Shown here: positions 5,502 to 13,254 of the stretch, one piece after another | Position numbering within the stretch: the stretch's first letter is position 1 | How the letters are laid out: each line of letters starts with the position of its first letter | Source: JAENVU01 sp031422675 | Lineage (GTDB): Bacteria; Actinomycetota; Acidimicrobiia; IMCC26256; JAENVU01 | Assembly (NCBI GenBank): GCA_031422675.1 | Contig: JANPMG010000071.1 | Span: forward strand, 1-14,643 | Direction: 5' to 3' | DNA length: 14,643 nucleotides | Translations under genes and position numbers: made by a program | The notes under the pieces: generated by a model | The model's database searches: none | What the model was told of the DNA's origin: nothing | Seen by the model: the letters and a program-made list of their open reading frames with translations, nothing else

Positions 5502-8500
5502 CAGGTCGATGCGCTCCTCGTGGCATCTTGCTCGCGGCGCCGGCGCTGATGCTCCTCGACGGTCAGGCACTGCAACCGCGAGTAGTTGCCGTTGAGGTTG
5601 TCGACGAACCCGACCGAGGAGACGTGAGGTTCGATGACCTGGATCTTCTGCAGTGGCGTCACGATCAGGAGCTGCAACCCGAGTCGCGTGAACAAGCCCA
5701 GCGCGTAGCGAGTGGAGTCGTCAGATCCGCGTCCGAACGCTTCGTCGATGACGACGAAGCGGAACGCCTTCGAACCGGTCGCGTCCCAATCGAGCTTGAA
5801 CTGGTACGCGAGCGACGCCGCGAGGATCGTGTACGCGAGCTTCTCTTTCTGGCCACCTGACTTGCCGGCAGAGTCCGTGTAGTTCTCGTATTCGGCGTCG
5901 TCGTTGCGCCATCGCTCGGACGCGGAGAAGACGAACCATTGGCGGACGTCGGTGACTCGTCGGGTCCAGTTCCGGTCCTGATCGACGGTTCCTTCTCGAC
6001 CCTTGAAGCGGTCGATGATGGACTTGACTTGGAGGAACCGGGTTTCGGAATACTGGTCGGAGTCGTTGGTGCCGACGACGTTGCTGGTGCAGGTTCGCAG
6101 CTCCTCGCGGAACGCTCGGATCTCGGTGTTCGGCGTTTGGTCAGCGACGAGTCGGATGTAGCGGCCGTCGTTGTAGTCAATGCCGTGGAGTGACTCGTTG
6201 ATTCGCTTGACTCGATCGCGGATGGTGGTTTCCTGTTTGCCGAGCGCGGCTGAAAGACTCGCTATCTCGCGGATCGTGTTCTCGTTCAGGTAACGCTTGA
6301 ACTCATGCTCGAACCGAGGAAGGTCGTCGGTCGCGACGCGGTGATGCAACTCGCGGTACTCCCCCGCCGACGCGATGGAGTCATCGAGCTCCGCGGTCTC
6401 CTGTGGATACGCGGAACGGAATCTGCCCATGGCGCGGACGACGCGTTGGCTCGCCAAGGCCTGCTTGGAGACGGCGTCGTCCCTGCGCGCGGCGAGGATT
6501 ACCGCGACGGCTTGCTCAGCGTCGTGGATCGTCGTCAGCTCCATGACGGAGGAACCAGAGCCGGCCGCGATGAGCTCCTCGAGGTGTGGGAACGCGAGCC
6601 GAGCGCCGGCAAGCGCTTCGTTGTCTGCCAACAGGCGGTTCACTCGCGCGAGGTCTCTCTCGGCGTTGCTTTGTTTGGCTTCCGCGCCGCCCCGATCCCG
6701 TTGGAACTGGTTGAGCTGTTGGGTGAGCGAGTCGATCTCAGCGCGGACGCGTTCCTGCTCGGTGGTGAGCGACATCAGCTCGTCGGACGACGACCGAATT
6801 CGATGCGCTTCGGCCCGCAAGTCGGTGATGCGTTGGACGAGGCTCGACCAGTCGAGGTCATCCCAGTTGCTGTATTCGCGAAGGGCGGCGAGCGTCGTGA
6901 GCTGGCCAGTGACGGCGCTCCGCTCGGCGACCAGGCGGTCGATCACCGCGTCGAGTTCCTGCTGGCGGGAGTGAAGCGTCTGTGCGTGTTGGATCAGCGC
7001 GTTGATTTTCTGTTCGGTCGTCCAGCCGAGCACGTATTCGCGGCGGTCGCCGATCTGGCGGCGGTCGTCCTTCTCGTGACGGTTCCGGTTCTTGACCTGG
7101 CCTTGTCGAGTCACCGCCTGATCGGCGGCGCGGAACTCGGCCATCGAGTTCACACAGGCATGGTTGGCTCGTCGGCGAAGCTCGCCGCCCAGCCACGGCT
7201 CGAAGGCGGTGTGGGGTTTGATTTCGAGCAAGTCACAGAGCAGGGGGTGCGCGCCTCGGCGCTCTGGTGTTGGCGTCGCGACGTGGTGTTCGGGGACGCG
7301 GAAGTAGACGAGTCGGGCGTTGAGATGATGATCGTTGATCCAGGTAGCGACACGGTCGTAGTGCGCGTTGGGGACGAGCACCGACAGTGCGAAGTTCCGC
7401 AGGACGCGCTCGGCTGCACCCTCCCAGTCCGTGGCGTCGTCGCGAACTCGGATGAGCTCTCCGGCGAACGACAAATCACTTGCTTCGATGCCGAGGTCGC
7501 CACACATCTGCTCCCGCAACTCGAGGCTGCGTCGCGGCAGGTTGCTCTGACGGGTCCGCAAGCTCTGCAGTTCGCCGTTGACGGAGTGGGCTTCGTCGTC
7601 AAGCTGACGCTTCTCGTGACGGTGTTCGACCAGGCTGTTTTCGATGTCGGTGTCACGATCGCGGAGCTCCCCATCACGAGCTTCGGCGCGTTCCCAAGTC
7701 GCGCGGAACTGCGCGGCGACCGAGACCTCGACGAGACACACCCGGGTAAGGAGTTCGTTGAATCGATCGAAGCGGGTCCGTCGGGTCGGGAGGTCCTTGT
7801 CGCACCGCGTGATCGAGTCGTCGATCGCGGAGAGCCGATCGCCTCCTTGTCCGGCAATCTGGATACCGAGCTGCTCGTCCTCCTCACGGAGACGAGCAAC
7901 GTTCGCCTCGTTCGCATGGATCTCAGCATCAAGTTGTGTGACAAAAGTGGTGAGCCGGGCGAGTTCGACGCCGAGCAAGTCCCGCGTGCGGTCGGCGAAG
8001 AAGAAAGGAAGCGCGGCTTGCCGGTCGCCGAGTTCGGCGATGACGCGCGCCTGCGCTTCGTAAGCGTCGAGGTCGTCGACGAGTGGACTCAGGAGCTCGA
8101 GCTGTGCCCGCGCGCGCAGCACGGCTTCGTGGGCATTGGTGAGATCCGCGAAGTGGTCGACGAGCGCCTCGATACGGTCTCGGGCGTCGAATGGTTCGAG
8201 CATGTGGGATCGGACGAAATCGTTGAGGTTGTCAACCGCCTTCATGGATACGGTTTGATGGAACAGGTCCATGGCCTGTTCGGACTCGATGCCGAGGTGG
8301 CGGCGGAAGTCCTTGCCGTAGTCTGGGAACGTGTCGTGGACGCGCGCCCCGAGCTCGCGGAGCTTGCGTCGCAGCCCGGTGAAGTCGGCACCGAAGTCAC
8401 TGAAGTGTTTGGCGATCGACAGTTCCGTGTCGGCCACGACGAAGAATCGGTCGGGCTGGCCCTGGTCCTGTTCCCGGGTCCGGAACACCTGGGCGAGCGT

Positions 8501-8920
8501 GACGGTGGTGCCGAACCCTGTGTTGGCGAACACGCCGAGAACGACGGAGTAGTGCCGTGCGTCGCGCAGTCCCACCGGTCGTGATGTTCCGGTGGTCTCG
8601 TTGCGCTCTGATTTGTAGTGACCAAGTACGTAGGACCGCAGGTCGCGCTCCCGGGTGTCGGCACCGGCCGCCTTGTTGTACGAGATCCGGTTGGCAGGAA
8701 GCAGCAAGGTCGTCACCGCGTCGACCAGGGTCGATTTGCCCGATCCGATGTCCCCGGTGAGCAACGCGTTGCGCCCGTCGATGTCGAAGGTCCATACCTT
8801 CTGATCGAACGTTCCCCAGTTGAAGACCTCGAGCCGGTGCATCCGACATCCCGGCAGCGCGTCGGGCACGCCATGGGCCTGAGCATCTGTGCCGTGGTTG
8901 AGGTCCAGGTTCAGATCCAT
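5501..8920 (-). CDS. jetC: JetC, SMC/MukB-like ATPase of type I Wadjet
   Basis: A 1139-residue protein starting at ATG 8920, one base overlapping the jetB stop. Residues 28-45 (HRLEVFNWGTFDQKVWTF) open the ABC-type head and GDIGSGKST (56-64) is the Walker A motif. Long heptad-like helices rich in Glu, Arg, Gln and Leu occupy roughly 240-480 and 640-950, i.e. two coiled-coil arms. Between them, about 490-630, lies a hinge-like globular part. The C-terminal half-head has the signature SGGQKEKLAY from 1021 and Walker B FVVIDEAFGRG from 1055 (D1059, E1060). This matches the COG4913-type SMC proteins of Wadjet. JetC dimers hydrolyse ATP to extrude DNA loops with JetA and JetB. Head motifs are complete, so the motor should be active. 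A large antisense open frame over the coiled coils is a composition artefact. Confidence 0.94.
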   Translation of the reverse strand: MDLNLDLNHGTDAQAHGVPDALPGCRMHRLEVFNWGTFDQKVWTFDIDGRNALLTGDIGSGKSTLVDAVTTLLLPANRISYNKAAGADTRERDLRSYVLGHYKSERNETTGTSRPVGLRDARHYSVVLGVFANTGFGTTVTLAQVFRTREQDQGQPDRFFVVADTELSIAKHFSDFGADFTGLRRKLRELGARVHDTFPDYGKDFRRHLGIESEQAMDLFHQTVSMKAVDNLNDFVRSHMLEPFDARDRIEALVDHFADLTNAHEAVLRARAQLELLSPLVDDLDAYEAQARVIAELGDRQAALPFFFADRTRDLLGVELARLTTFVTQLDAEIHANEANVARLREEDEQLGIQIAGQGGDRLSAIDDSITRCDKDLPTRRTRFDRFNELLTRVCLVEVSVAAQFRATWERAEARDGELRDRDTDIENSLVEHRHEKRQLDDEAHSVNGELQSLRTRQSNLPRRSLELREQMCGDLGIEASDLSFAGELIRVRDDATDWEGAAERVLRNFALSVLVPNAHYDRVATWINDHHLNARLVYFRVPEHHVATPTPERRGAHPLLCDLLEIKPHTAFEPWLGGELRRRANHACVNSMAEFRAADQAVTRQGQVKNRNRHEKDDRRQIGDRREYVLGWTTEQKINALIQHAQTLHSRQQELDAVIDRLVAERSAVTGQLTTLAALREYSNWDDLDWSSLVQRITDLRAEAHRIRSSSDELMSLTTEQERVRAEIDSLTQQLNQFQRDRGGAEAKQSNAERDLARVNRLLADNEALAGARLAFPHLEELIAAGSGSSVMELTTIHDAEQAVAVILAARRDDAVSKQALASQRVVRAMGRFRSAYPQETAELDDSIASAGEYRELHHRVATDDLPRFEHEFKRYLNENTIREIASLSAALGKQETTIRDRVKRINESLHGIDYNDGRYIRLVADQTPNTEIRAFREELRTCTSNVVGTNDSDQYSETRFLQVKSIIDRFKGREGTVDQDRNWTRRVTDVRQWFVFSASERWRNDDAEYENYTDSAGKSGGQKEKLAYTILAASLAYQFKLDWDATGSKAFRFVVIDEAFGRGSDDSTRYALGLFTRLGLQLLIVTPLQKIQVIEPHVSSVGFVDNLNGNYSRLQCLTVEEHQRRRREQDATRSAST

Positions 8921-9537
8921 CAGGCGGATTCCGGCTCGAGCGCCCGGCCGAGGTCAACCAGGTACGCGTCGAGGTTGGCGTCGAACTCGGAGAGCCACTG
9001 CCCGTCGACAAATGCTCGGAGGATTCGGCGCACCTCAAACTGTTCGGTATCTCCCCGGAGGCGACGGAGGAAACCGAGCTCGACCACCTTGGTGAGGTAG
9101 GCGTCAACGTTCTTGATGGTGCGAACCTCGTTGCCGGATTCCGGGAGAAACAGGCGCAGCATCTCGACGATCTGATCGCGACTGAGCACCAACCGAGCAT
9201 CGGCGCTGGACGCGTCGAACTCGGCGAGACGCTTGCGAAGCAGCGCCAGCAACAAGCTGACGTGGAAGGACAGCGAGTGCCGAACGACAAGTCGCGGCAT
9301 CTGAGTTTCATCGAAGGTGTCGGGTCGGCTGCGCAGGAACGAGTAGCCATCGCTTTCGTCGACTTCGAGTTGGAGGCCGAGTACGCCAACGTGGTCGCTG
9401 ATCTGGGCCCGCAGTTTCAGCAACGGCTCCCAGAGCTTCTCGTGGGTGTCGCGGTACAGGGGTCCTTTGAACAGCTGGATCAGCACCAACGAAAGATCGG
9501 AAGGTCCGTCAGTCGTTCGCACCGCGGCGTCGGTCAT
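8920..9537 (-). CDS. jetB: JetB, MukE-like subunit (DUF4194) of type I Wadjet
   Basis: A 205-residue protein from ATG 9537. Its start overlaps the jetA stop in ATGA and its stop overlaps the jetC start. It matches DUF4194 in length and pattern: LIQLFKGPLYRDTHEKLWEP (19-38), the strongly conserved core PRLVVRHSLSFHVSLLLALL (81-100) with a following basic patch, and the closing segment VVELGFLRRL to RRILRAFVDGQWL (151-182). The fold is a pair of winged helices like MukE. In the known complex JetB binds the JetA kleisin and helps hold DNA against the JetC heads. No catalytic function is expected. The four overlapping genes imply a single mRNA and coupled translation. Confidence 0.92.
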   Translation of the reverse strand: MTDAAVRTTDGPSDLSLVLIQLFKGPLYRDTHEKLWEPLLKLRAQISDHVGVLGLQLEVDESDGYSFLRSRPDTFDETQMPRLVVRHSLSFHVSLLLALLRKRLAEFDASSADARLVLSRDQIVEMLRLFLPESGNEVRTIKNVDAYLTKVVELGFLRRLRGDTEQFEVRRILRAFVDGQWLSEFDANLDAYLVDLGRALEPESA

Positions 9538-10985
9538 GGTGAGCCCTGGGGATGGCGTGCGAACGTGACCCGGGGGACATCGGCGACGCGCTCTGCTTCA
9601 TCCGCGTTCCACCTGATCTGGACCCGACCGTCGTCGTCGAAAACGACATCCAAACCCGGTTCCCGCAGGGAGAGGTACCCGATCAGCTCTGCGAGCCCCT
9701 GGTCGAGCGGCGACTGGGCGATCACCTCATCGAGCGCGATCTGACCCCGGGGTCCGAGCACCGAGAGCACATGCTGGGCCAACGCATCGCGGTCGACGTA
9801 GACCTGATCGAGGAGCGCCGACGCATCGAAGTCGAGGTCGCCCGCTACCGCGGGTGCTCCCTCGAGCGGAATCGACCGGGCCCGCCGGTACATCGGCCGC
9901 TCGATCGGGAGCACAACACTGACCTTGGCGTCGTCGAGCTGCATCACCATTTTGGGGACGTCGAGATCGCGGATTTTCAAGGCCTTGGATTCGATGGCGC
10001 GGAGGAGTTCGAAGACCCGCCGGTTCTCGATCCACACGCGGTCGTCGAGAAACCGGCGAAGTTGTTCCGACAGCAGCCGGACGGTCGCTTGCGTCCGTTC
10101 GCTCGCGTCGATCCAATCGAAATGGACCTGTGCGAGGCGCGGATCGCGTTCGACGAGAGATGCGATCAGGTCCAAGCGGCCGAGCAACTCCTCGAGCTCG
10201 GTGCGGCGCTCCGACGAGAGGAGAAAGTCGTAGAAGGCGCGGAAGCTGCGGCCCTGGTCGGACTCGGCGATGCCCTGCCGGCTCGCGAGCACGTCGTCGA
10301 GAAGGTCGCCCTTCGACCCGTCCCAAGTCGCGATCTGTTCGCGGAGCCGACGGTCGAGCTGGCGGAAGTTGTCTTCGACCTCACGGAAGTCCGACAGGAG
10401 CTCACGTGCGGTCCTGGCGAACTGTTGATACCGATCACGTTGACTCATGGCATCGAGAACATCGACGTCGCCCTGTTCGGCGCGCGCGATCTCCTCATCG
10501 AGTTTCGCCCGCCGACGACGAAGTTCGACGAGGCGATACTCCGGATCGGTTTCTGCGCCATACACCATCTGGCGCAACAGCTCAAAGATCGTATTGAGCC
10601 GGGATTCCGTACCGATGAACTCCCGCGGGCGAAGATCGCCGACCCAAAGGAGCGCCTTCTCGACCGCGGGCGTGAGGTCGTAGTGGGCCTCGTCGGAGCC
10701 GGGGCGGTAGAACTTGCGCAACCATCCCCGCTCCGGAGCCGCCCAGTCGTCGAGATAGGCGCGGGCCGACTTCGGGAACGCGTCATCGCCGAGCCGTTGA
10801 TTGAGCGCGTAGAGCTCGTCATCCAGCTCCGCCTCGAGCAGCGACACCGGAAGATTGCTCGCGTTGTCGTCGACGAACATCCGACCGAGGAAGCTCAATA
10901 CGAGCGCGACATTGTTCGACCGCAGCAGGGCCCACGCGGGGTGATTGCTGCGAAGAAGTACCAGCTCGTCGTACTGCGTGTTCAC
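9534..10985 (-). CDS. jetA: JetA, MukF-like kleisin (DUF3375) of type I Wadjet
   Basis: A 483-residue protein when started at GTG 10985. The open frame continues upstream to 11315, but those 110 residues look non-coding, and the family begins as here with NTQYDELVLLRSNHPAWALL. The N-terminal part is winged-helix-like (residues 1-145; YLDDWAAPERGWLRKFY at 77-93). A long helical middle follows (150-340; RDRYQQFARTARELLSDFRE at 183-202). The C-terminal domain contains PIERPMYRR (360-368) and LDQVYVD. JetA bridges the JetC heads, recruits JetB and loads on DNA; it is a structural subunit without enzymatic motifs. It is the first gene of jetABCD. No Shine-Dalgarno precedes the GTG. A 19-codon frame ends exactly on it (TGA overlapping GTG), so coupled translation from a leader is possible. 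Confidence 0.92.
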   Translation of the reverse strand: MNTQYDELVLLRSNHPAWALLRSNNVALVLSFLGRMFVDDNASNLPVSLLEAELDDELYALNQRLGDDAFPKSARAYLDDWAAPERGWLRKFYRPGSDEAHYDLTPAVEKALLWVGDLRPREFIGTESRLNTIFELLRQMVYGAETDPEYRLVELRRRRAKLDEEIARAEQGDVDVLDAMSQRDRYQQFARTARELLSDFREVEDNFRQLDRRLREQIATWDGSKGDLLDDVLASRQGIAESDQGRSFRAFYDFLLSSERRTELEELLGRLDLIASLVERDPRLAQVHFDWIDASERTQATVRLLSEQLRRFLDDRVWIENRRVFELLRAIESKALKIRDLDVPKMVMQLDDAKVSVVLPIERPMYRRARSIPLEGAPAVAGDLDFDASALLDQVYVDRDALAQHVLSVLGPRGQIALDEVIAQSPLDQGLAELIGYLSLREPGLDVVFDDDGRVQIRWNADEAERVADVPRVTFARHPQGSP

Positions 10986-11041
10986 GATCGCCGGTTCGCG
11001 TGACTCACGTCGGGGACCGAACCGCGGTTGGAAACGCTCAT
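10982..11041 (-). promoter_or_regulatory. Possible 19-codon leader frame in front of jetA
   Basis: An ATG at 11041 opens 19 codons (MSVSNRGSVPDVSHANRRS) whose TGA overlaps the jetA GTG start in GTGA. All internal junctions of the Wadjet operon are similar overlaps, and jetA itself lacks a Shine-Dalgarno, so the frame might deliver ribosomes to jetA. An AGGAGG lies at 11068-11073 on the same strand but is 26 bases away, too far to serve it. The 247-bp gap to the divergent integrase must also hold both promoters; I find no convincing -35/-10 pair. This may be chance. Confidence 0.2.
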
Positions 11042-11232
11042 AGGGGAACGGTATGCGGTCGGTGTGACCTCCTGCCCCTCTGAGCGCGCAGCCTGCGGTC
11101 GTGCACGCGGACTCTTCGATGCTGGAATCACTTGGGTCGGGCCGATCTTCAACGAATCGGGTCCACAACCGGTCGATCGGTGGGCGCGATGCTGCCCAGG
11201 TTGATTCGACCCGGTCCGATGCGGAGGGCGTG

Positions 11233-12345
11233 ATGGCACATGTACGACGGGCGCGCAGCGGCCAGGGTTGGGAGTCCCGATACCGGGATCCAACCGGTCG
11301 CGAGCGAAGCCGCACCTTCTCGACCCGCCGGATGGCGCAAGGCTTCGCGGATCGTCAGTCTGCGGATGTGCAACGGGGCGAGTTTCGAGATCCAGGTCTC
11401 GCACGTCTGACCGTTGAACATTGGGCGGAGGTCTGGTGGGCAACCACGGTCGATTTGAAGCTGAATACGCGCGGTGCGTACGAATCGATCGTGCATCGTC
11501 ATATCGTGCCGACGTTTGGTGGTCGCGGGGTGGCCGGCGTCAACCGAACCGACGTCGCGCGGTTCGTTGCGGAGCTTTCCGCGTCGGGGATCGGGCCCGG
11601 AACTGTGCGCAGCATCGTCAGTGTGTTGCGTCTGGTGTTCGCGACGGCGCTCGGCGCCGGTGCAATCACTCAGAACCCGGTCATTGGGGTGCGCCTTCCG
11701 CGTTCCGCGGCGAGCGAGATGTTGTTCCTCAGCCCCGGACAGGTCGTCGCATTGGCCGATGCGATCGATCCGCGGTATCGGACGCTGGTGCTGTTCGCGG
11801 CGTACACGGGAATCCGCGCCGGGGAGATCGAGGCGCTGCGCGTGCAGCGCGTTGATCTCGGTCGCGGTGCGGTCGACGTGGTGGAGTCGCTTGCCGATGT
11901 GCGGGGTCGCTTGGTGTTCGGTCCGACCAAGACGTACTCGCGTCGCACGGTGCGCCTCCCTGCGTTTCTGTGCGATCTCGTCGCGGCGCATCTCGCGGAT
12001 CGGCCTGTTGATCCTGACGCGCTTGTGTTTGTGGGTGAGCAGGGTGGACCGATGCGTCACAACTTGTTCTACGCGCGGCGGTTCAAGCCCGCGGTACGCG
12101 CAGCGGGGTTGCCGGAGCGGTTGCGGTTTCATGATCTGCGCCATACATGTGCGGCGTTGCTGATCGCGCAGGGCGCGCATCCGCGGGCGATGATGGAGCG
12201 CCTCGGGCATTCGTCGGTGCAGGAGACGATCGATCGGTACGGGCATCTGCTGCCGTCGTTGGATGACACGCTCGTCGAAGGACTCGACGATACCTACCGC
12301 TCCTCCGTCAGCGACGATCGATCGCGGATGCGGGTCGCGGCGTGA
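11233..12345 (+). CDS. Tyrosine recombinase/integrase
   Basis: A 370-residue protein from ATG 11233, chosen because GGAGGG stands five to six bases upstream. The frame is open further 5' to 11101 without such a signal. The order is: a basic N-terminal arm-binding-like part (RARSGQGWESRYRDPTGRER), a SAM-like core-binding domain (about 60-150; LNTRGAYESIVHRHIVPTFG), and the catalytic domain (165-345). The catalytic set is complete: R195 in TGIRAGEIEALR, K233 in PTKTYSRR, H300 and R303 in HDLRH, H326 in LGHSS and Y336 in TIDRYGHLL. Such enzymes integrate and excise elements, often at tRNA genes. One lies 0.8 kb downstream. The gene is divergent from the Wadjet operon and its stop overlaps the next gene's GTG in GTGA. 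Intact residues suggest it is active. Confidence 0.95.
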   Translation: MAHVRRARSGQGWESRYRDPTGRERSRTFSTRRMAQGFADRQSADVQRGEFRDPGLARLTVEHWAEVWWATTVDLKLNTRGAYESIVHRHIVPTFGGRGVAGVNRTDVARFVAELSASGIGPGTVRSIVSVLRLVFATALGAGAITQNPVIGVRLPRSAASEMLFLSPGQVVALADAIDPRYRTLVLFAAYTGIRAGEIEALRVQRVDLGRGAVDVVESLADVRGRLVFGPTKTYSRRTVRLPAFLCDLVAAHLADRPVDPDALVFVGEQGGPMRHNLFYARRFKPAVRAAGLPERLRFHDLRHTCAALLIAQGAHPRAMMERLGHSSVQETIDRYGHLLPSLDDTLVEGLDDTYRSSVSDDRSRMRVAA

Positions 12346-12767
12346 GCAGCGCGTCGGGTGATGGGCTTGAACCGATCGAAGCGCATCTGCGCGACGAGGC
12401 GCCGCCGGCCCATGCCGTAGTGGTGATCCGAGGTGGACCGTTGAGTGTCGAGAAGCTCGTCGAACATGCGGTGCGCCAAGCCCGGGAGTTCAGCTGCGCG
12501 GGCGCGCCGATGTACTCGGTGAGTGTGGATGCGACGGTGGGTTCCTGGAGTCTGGACGCGATTCTGCGGGATCGGCTGTGGTCCCGCTCCACCTACGCCG
12601 CCTGTTCCGCCGCCGGCCTACATGACGCCGGTTATGTGTTGTTGGCGACGCACGGCTCGCCGCACTACGACATCGTGCTGGCGGACGGCGAGCCCGCGAC
12701 GGCCGCTACCCTGTTGGGCGTGTTCGGTACCGCGGAAGTCAACCCGTTCAAGCGGCGCAGGAGGTGA
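12342..12767 (+). CDS. Unrecognised 141-residue protein coupled to the integrase
   Basis: The frame starts at a GTG overlapping the integrase stop (GTGA) and ends in TGA overlapping another GTG. It has strong GC-rich third positions and no rival frame. I do not recognise the family. Visible traits are a predicted strand HAVVVIRGGP (24-33), a helix LVEHAVRQAREF, YSVSVDATVGSWSLDAILRD (58-77), RSTYAACSAAGLHDAGYVLL (82-101), a PHYDIVLADG segment, and a strongly basic end (NPFKRRRR). There is no signal peptide or membrane segment, so it should be cytoplasmic. The alpha/beta alternation suggests a small globular enzyme or binding protein. Its tight coupling to the integrase and to the 93-residue gene after it suggests a joint role: recombination accessory, cargo or a toxin-antitoxin-like pair. 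None of these can be chosen from sequence alone. Confidence 0.75.
   Translation: MSSASGDGLEPIEAHLRDEAPPAHAVVVIRGGPLSVEKLVEHAVRQAREFSCAGAPMYSVSVDATVGSWSLDAILRDRLWSRSTYAACSAAGLHDAGYVLLATHGSPHYDIVLADGEPATAATLLGVFGTAEVNPFKRRRR
12759..12764 (+). promoter_or_regulatory. Shine-Dalgarno AGGAGG deciding the next start
   Basis: AGGAGG ends on the first base of a GTG (12764) that could also start the next frame. It lies 8 bases before the ATG at 12773, the standard spacing, so the ATG is taken as the start. It is the strongest ribosome binding site in the window. Confidence 0.7.
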
Positions 12768-12772
12768 CCAAG

Positions 12773-13054
12773 ATGGCCCATCAGGTCGAGGGTGTGGAGA
12801 TCGATATCCCGTGTGACGTGCAGCAGGTCGACGACACCGGCGATGTCTGGGTGTTCTTGGACGAGGCCCGCGATCCGGCCCGAGTCACGCCCGGCGCGAT
12901 TGTCATCTCGGGCGATCCGGTCGATCCCGTCCTGGCTCGGGTGGTGTCACTGACGGAGCGGCCGGGCGGGATCAAGGTGCATCTCCAGGTCCTGCCGGGC
13001 GACCCGGGTGACTACGCCGACGCGTTGCGTCGCGCGCATCTGCTCTCCGCGTGA
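12773..13054 (+). CDS. Unrecognised small acidic protein, 93 residues
   Basis: Starts at the ATG served by a perfect AGGAGG. It is the last gene of the integrase-led operon, beginning 5 bp after the previous stop. I do not recognise the family. The protein is acidic and mostly beta-like: HQVEGVEIDIPCDVQQVDDT (3-22), GDVWVFLDEARDP, TPGAIVISGDPVDPVLARVV (39-58), a turn, IKVHLQVLPGDPGDY, and a short final helix (DALRRAHLLSA). An acidic, small, strand-rich protein next to a basic-tailed partner fits an antidote or binding partner, but this is only context. No signal peptide or membrane segment. A long minus-strand frame over it is a shadow. Confidence 0.72.
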   Translation: MAHQVEGVEIDIPCDVQQVDDTGDVWVFLDEARDPARVTPGAIVISGDPVDPVLARVVSLTERPGGIKVHLQVLPGDPGDYADALRRAHLLSA

Positions 13055-13180
13055 GATCGCCTGCACGAACCGGCCGCCGGACGGTGCGCGGGATTCTCGC
13101 GGGATCCAGGCCTCGATCGTCTCGCCGACGCCACGCTCGACCGCGTGGATCTTGGTCGTGACCAGCACCTTTACAAGTTC

Positions 13181-13253
13181 GCCCTCGTAGCTCAGGGGAT
13201 AGAGCATCGGTTTCCTAAACCGTGTGCCGCAGGTTCGAATCCTGCCGAGGGCA
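13181..13253 (+). tRNA. tRNA-Arg (anticodon CCU)
   Basis: Acceptor arms GCCCTCG and CGAGGGC pair perfectly, with A as discriminator base and no encoded CCA. The D-arm region is TAGCTCAGGGGATAGAGC. The anticodon loop TTCCTAA has CCT at 13214-13216, and its stem has a T-T mismatch at the outer pair. The T arm is GCAGG-TTCGAAT-CCTGC. CCU reads AGG, a rare arginine codon in GC-rich genomes. The gene sits downstream of an integrase operon and is a plausible attachment site. Its last base is one base from the stop codon of the convergent metallopeptidase gene. Confidence 0.95.
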
Positions 13254-13254
13254 C

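Larger units (their letters stand above)
775..13180. mobile_element. Putative integrase-bearing defence island next to tRNA-Arg
   Basis: Between a PhoX-type gene on the left and tRNA-Arg plus a metallopeptidase gene on the right lie only accessory-type genes: two toxin-antitoxin modules, truncated gene remnants, a Wadjet operon, a tyrosine integrase and two small unknown genes. An intact integrase 0.8 kb from a tRNA gene is the usual sign of an integrative element. Limits are inferred: no direct repeat of the tRNA 3' end is visible elsewhere in the window. The tRNA 3' end also points away from the island, which is not the commonest arrangement. The element may extend differently, or the site may be a hotspot built by several insertions. 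Confidence 0.35.

Noticed and set aside
6305..8584. Plus-strand open frame of 759 codons lying antisense to jetC
   Set aside because: It mirrors the coiled-coil part of jetC and has no domain signature or start context. GC-rich genes with heavy G/C third positions commonly give such antisense frames, while jetC has all SMC motifs.
9552..11003. Plus-strand open frame of 483 codons antisense to jetA
   Set aside because: It almost exactly shadows jetA and has no recognisable family. JetA on the other strand is firmly supported by family match and operon structure.
10986..11315. N-terminal extension of JetA by 110 residues
   Set aside because: The extension has no family match, lacks a ribosome binding site and covers the divergent promoter region; trimmed at 10985 the protein has the usual length and N-terminus.
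11149..12246. Minus-strand frame of 365 codons over the integrase
   Set aside because: The integrase on the plus strand has a full set of catalytic residues and a ribosome binding site; the minus frame is compositional shadow.
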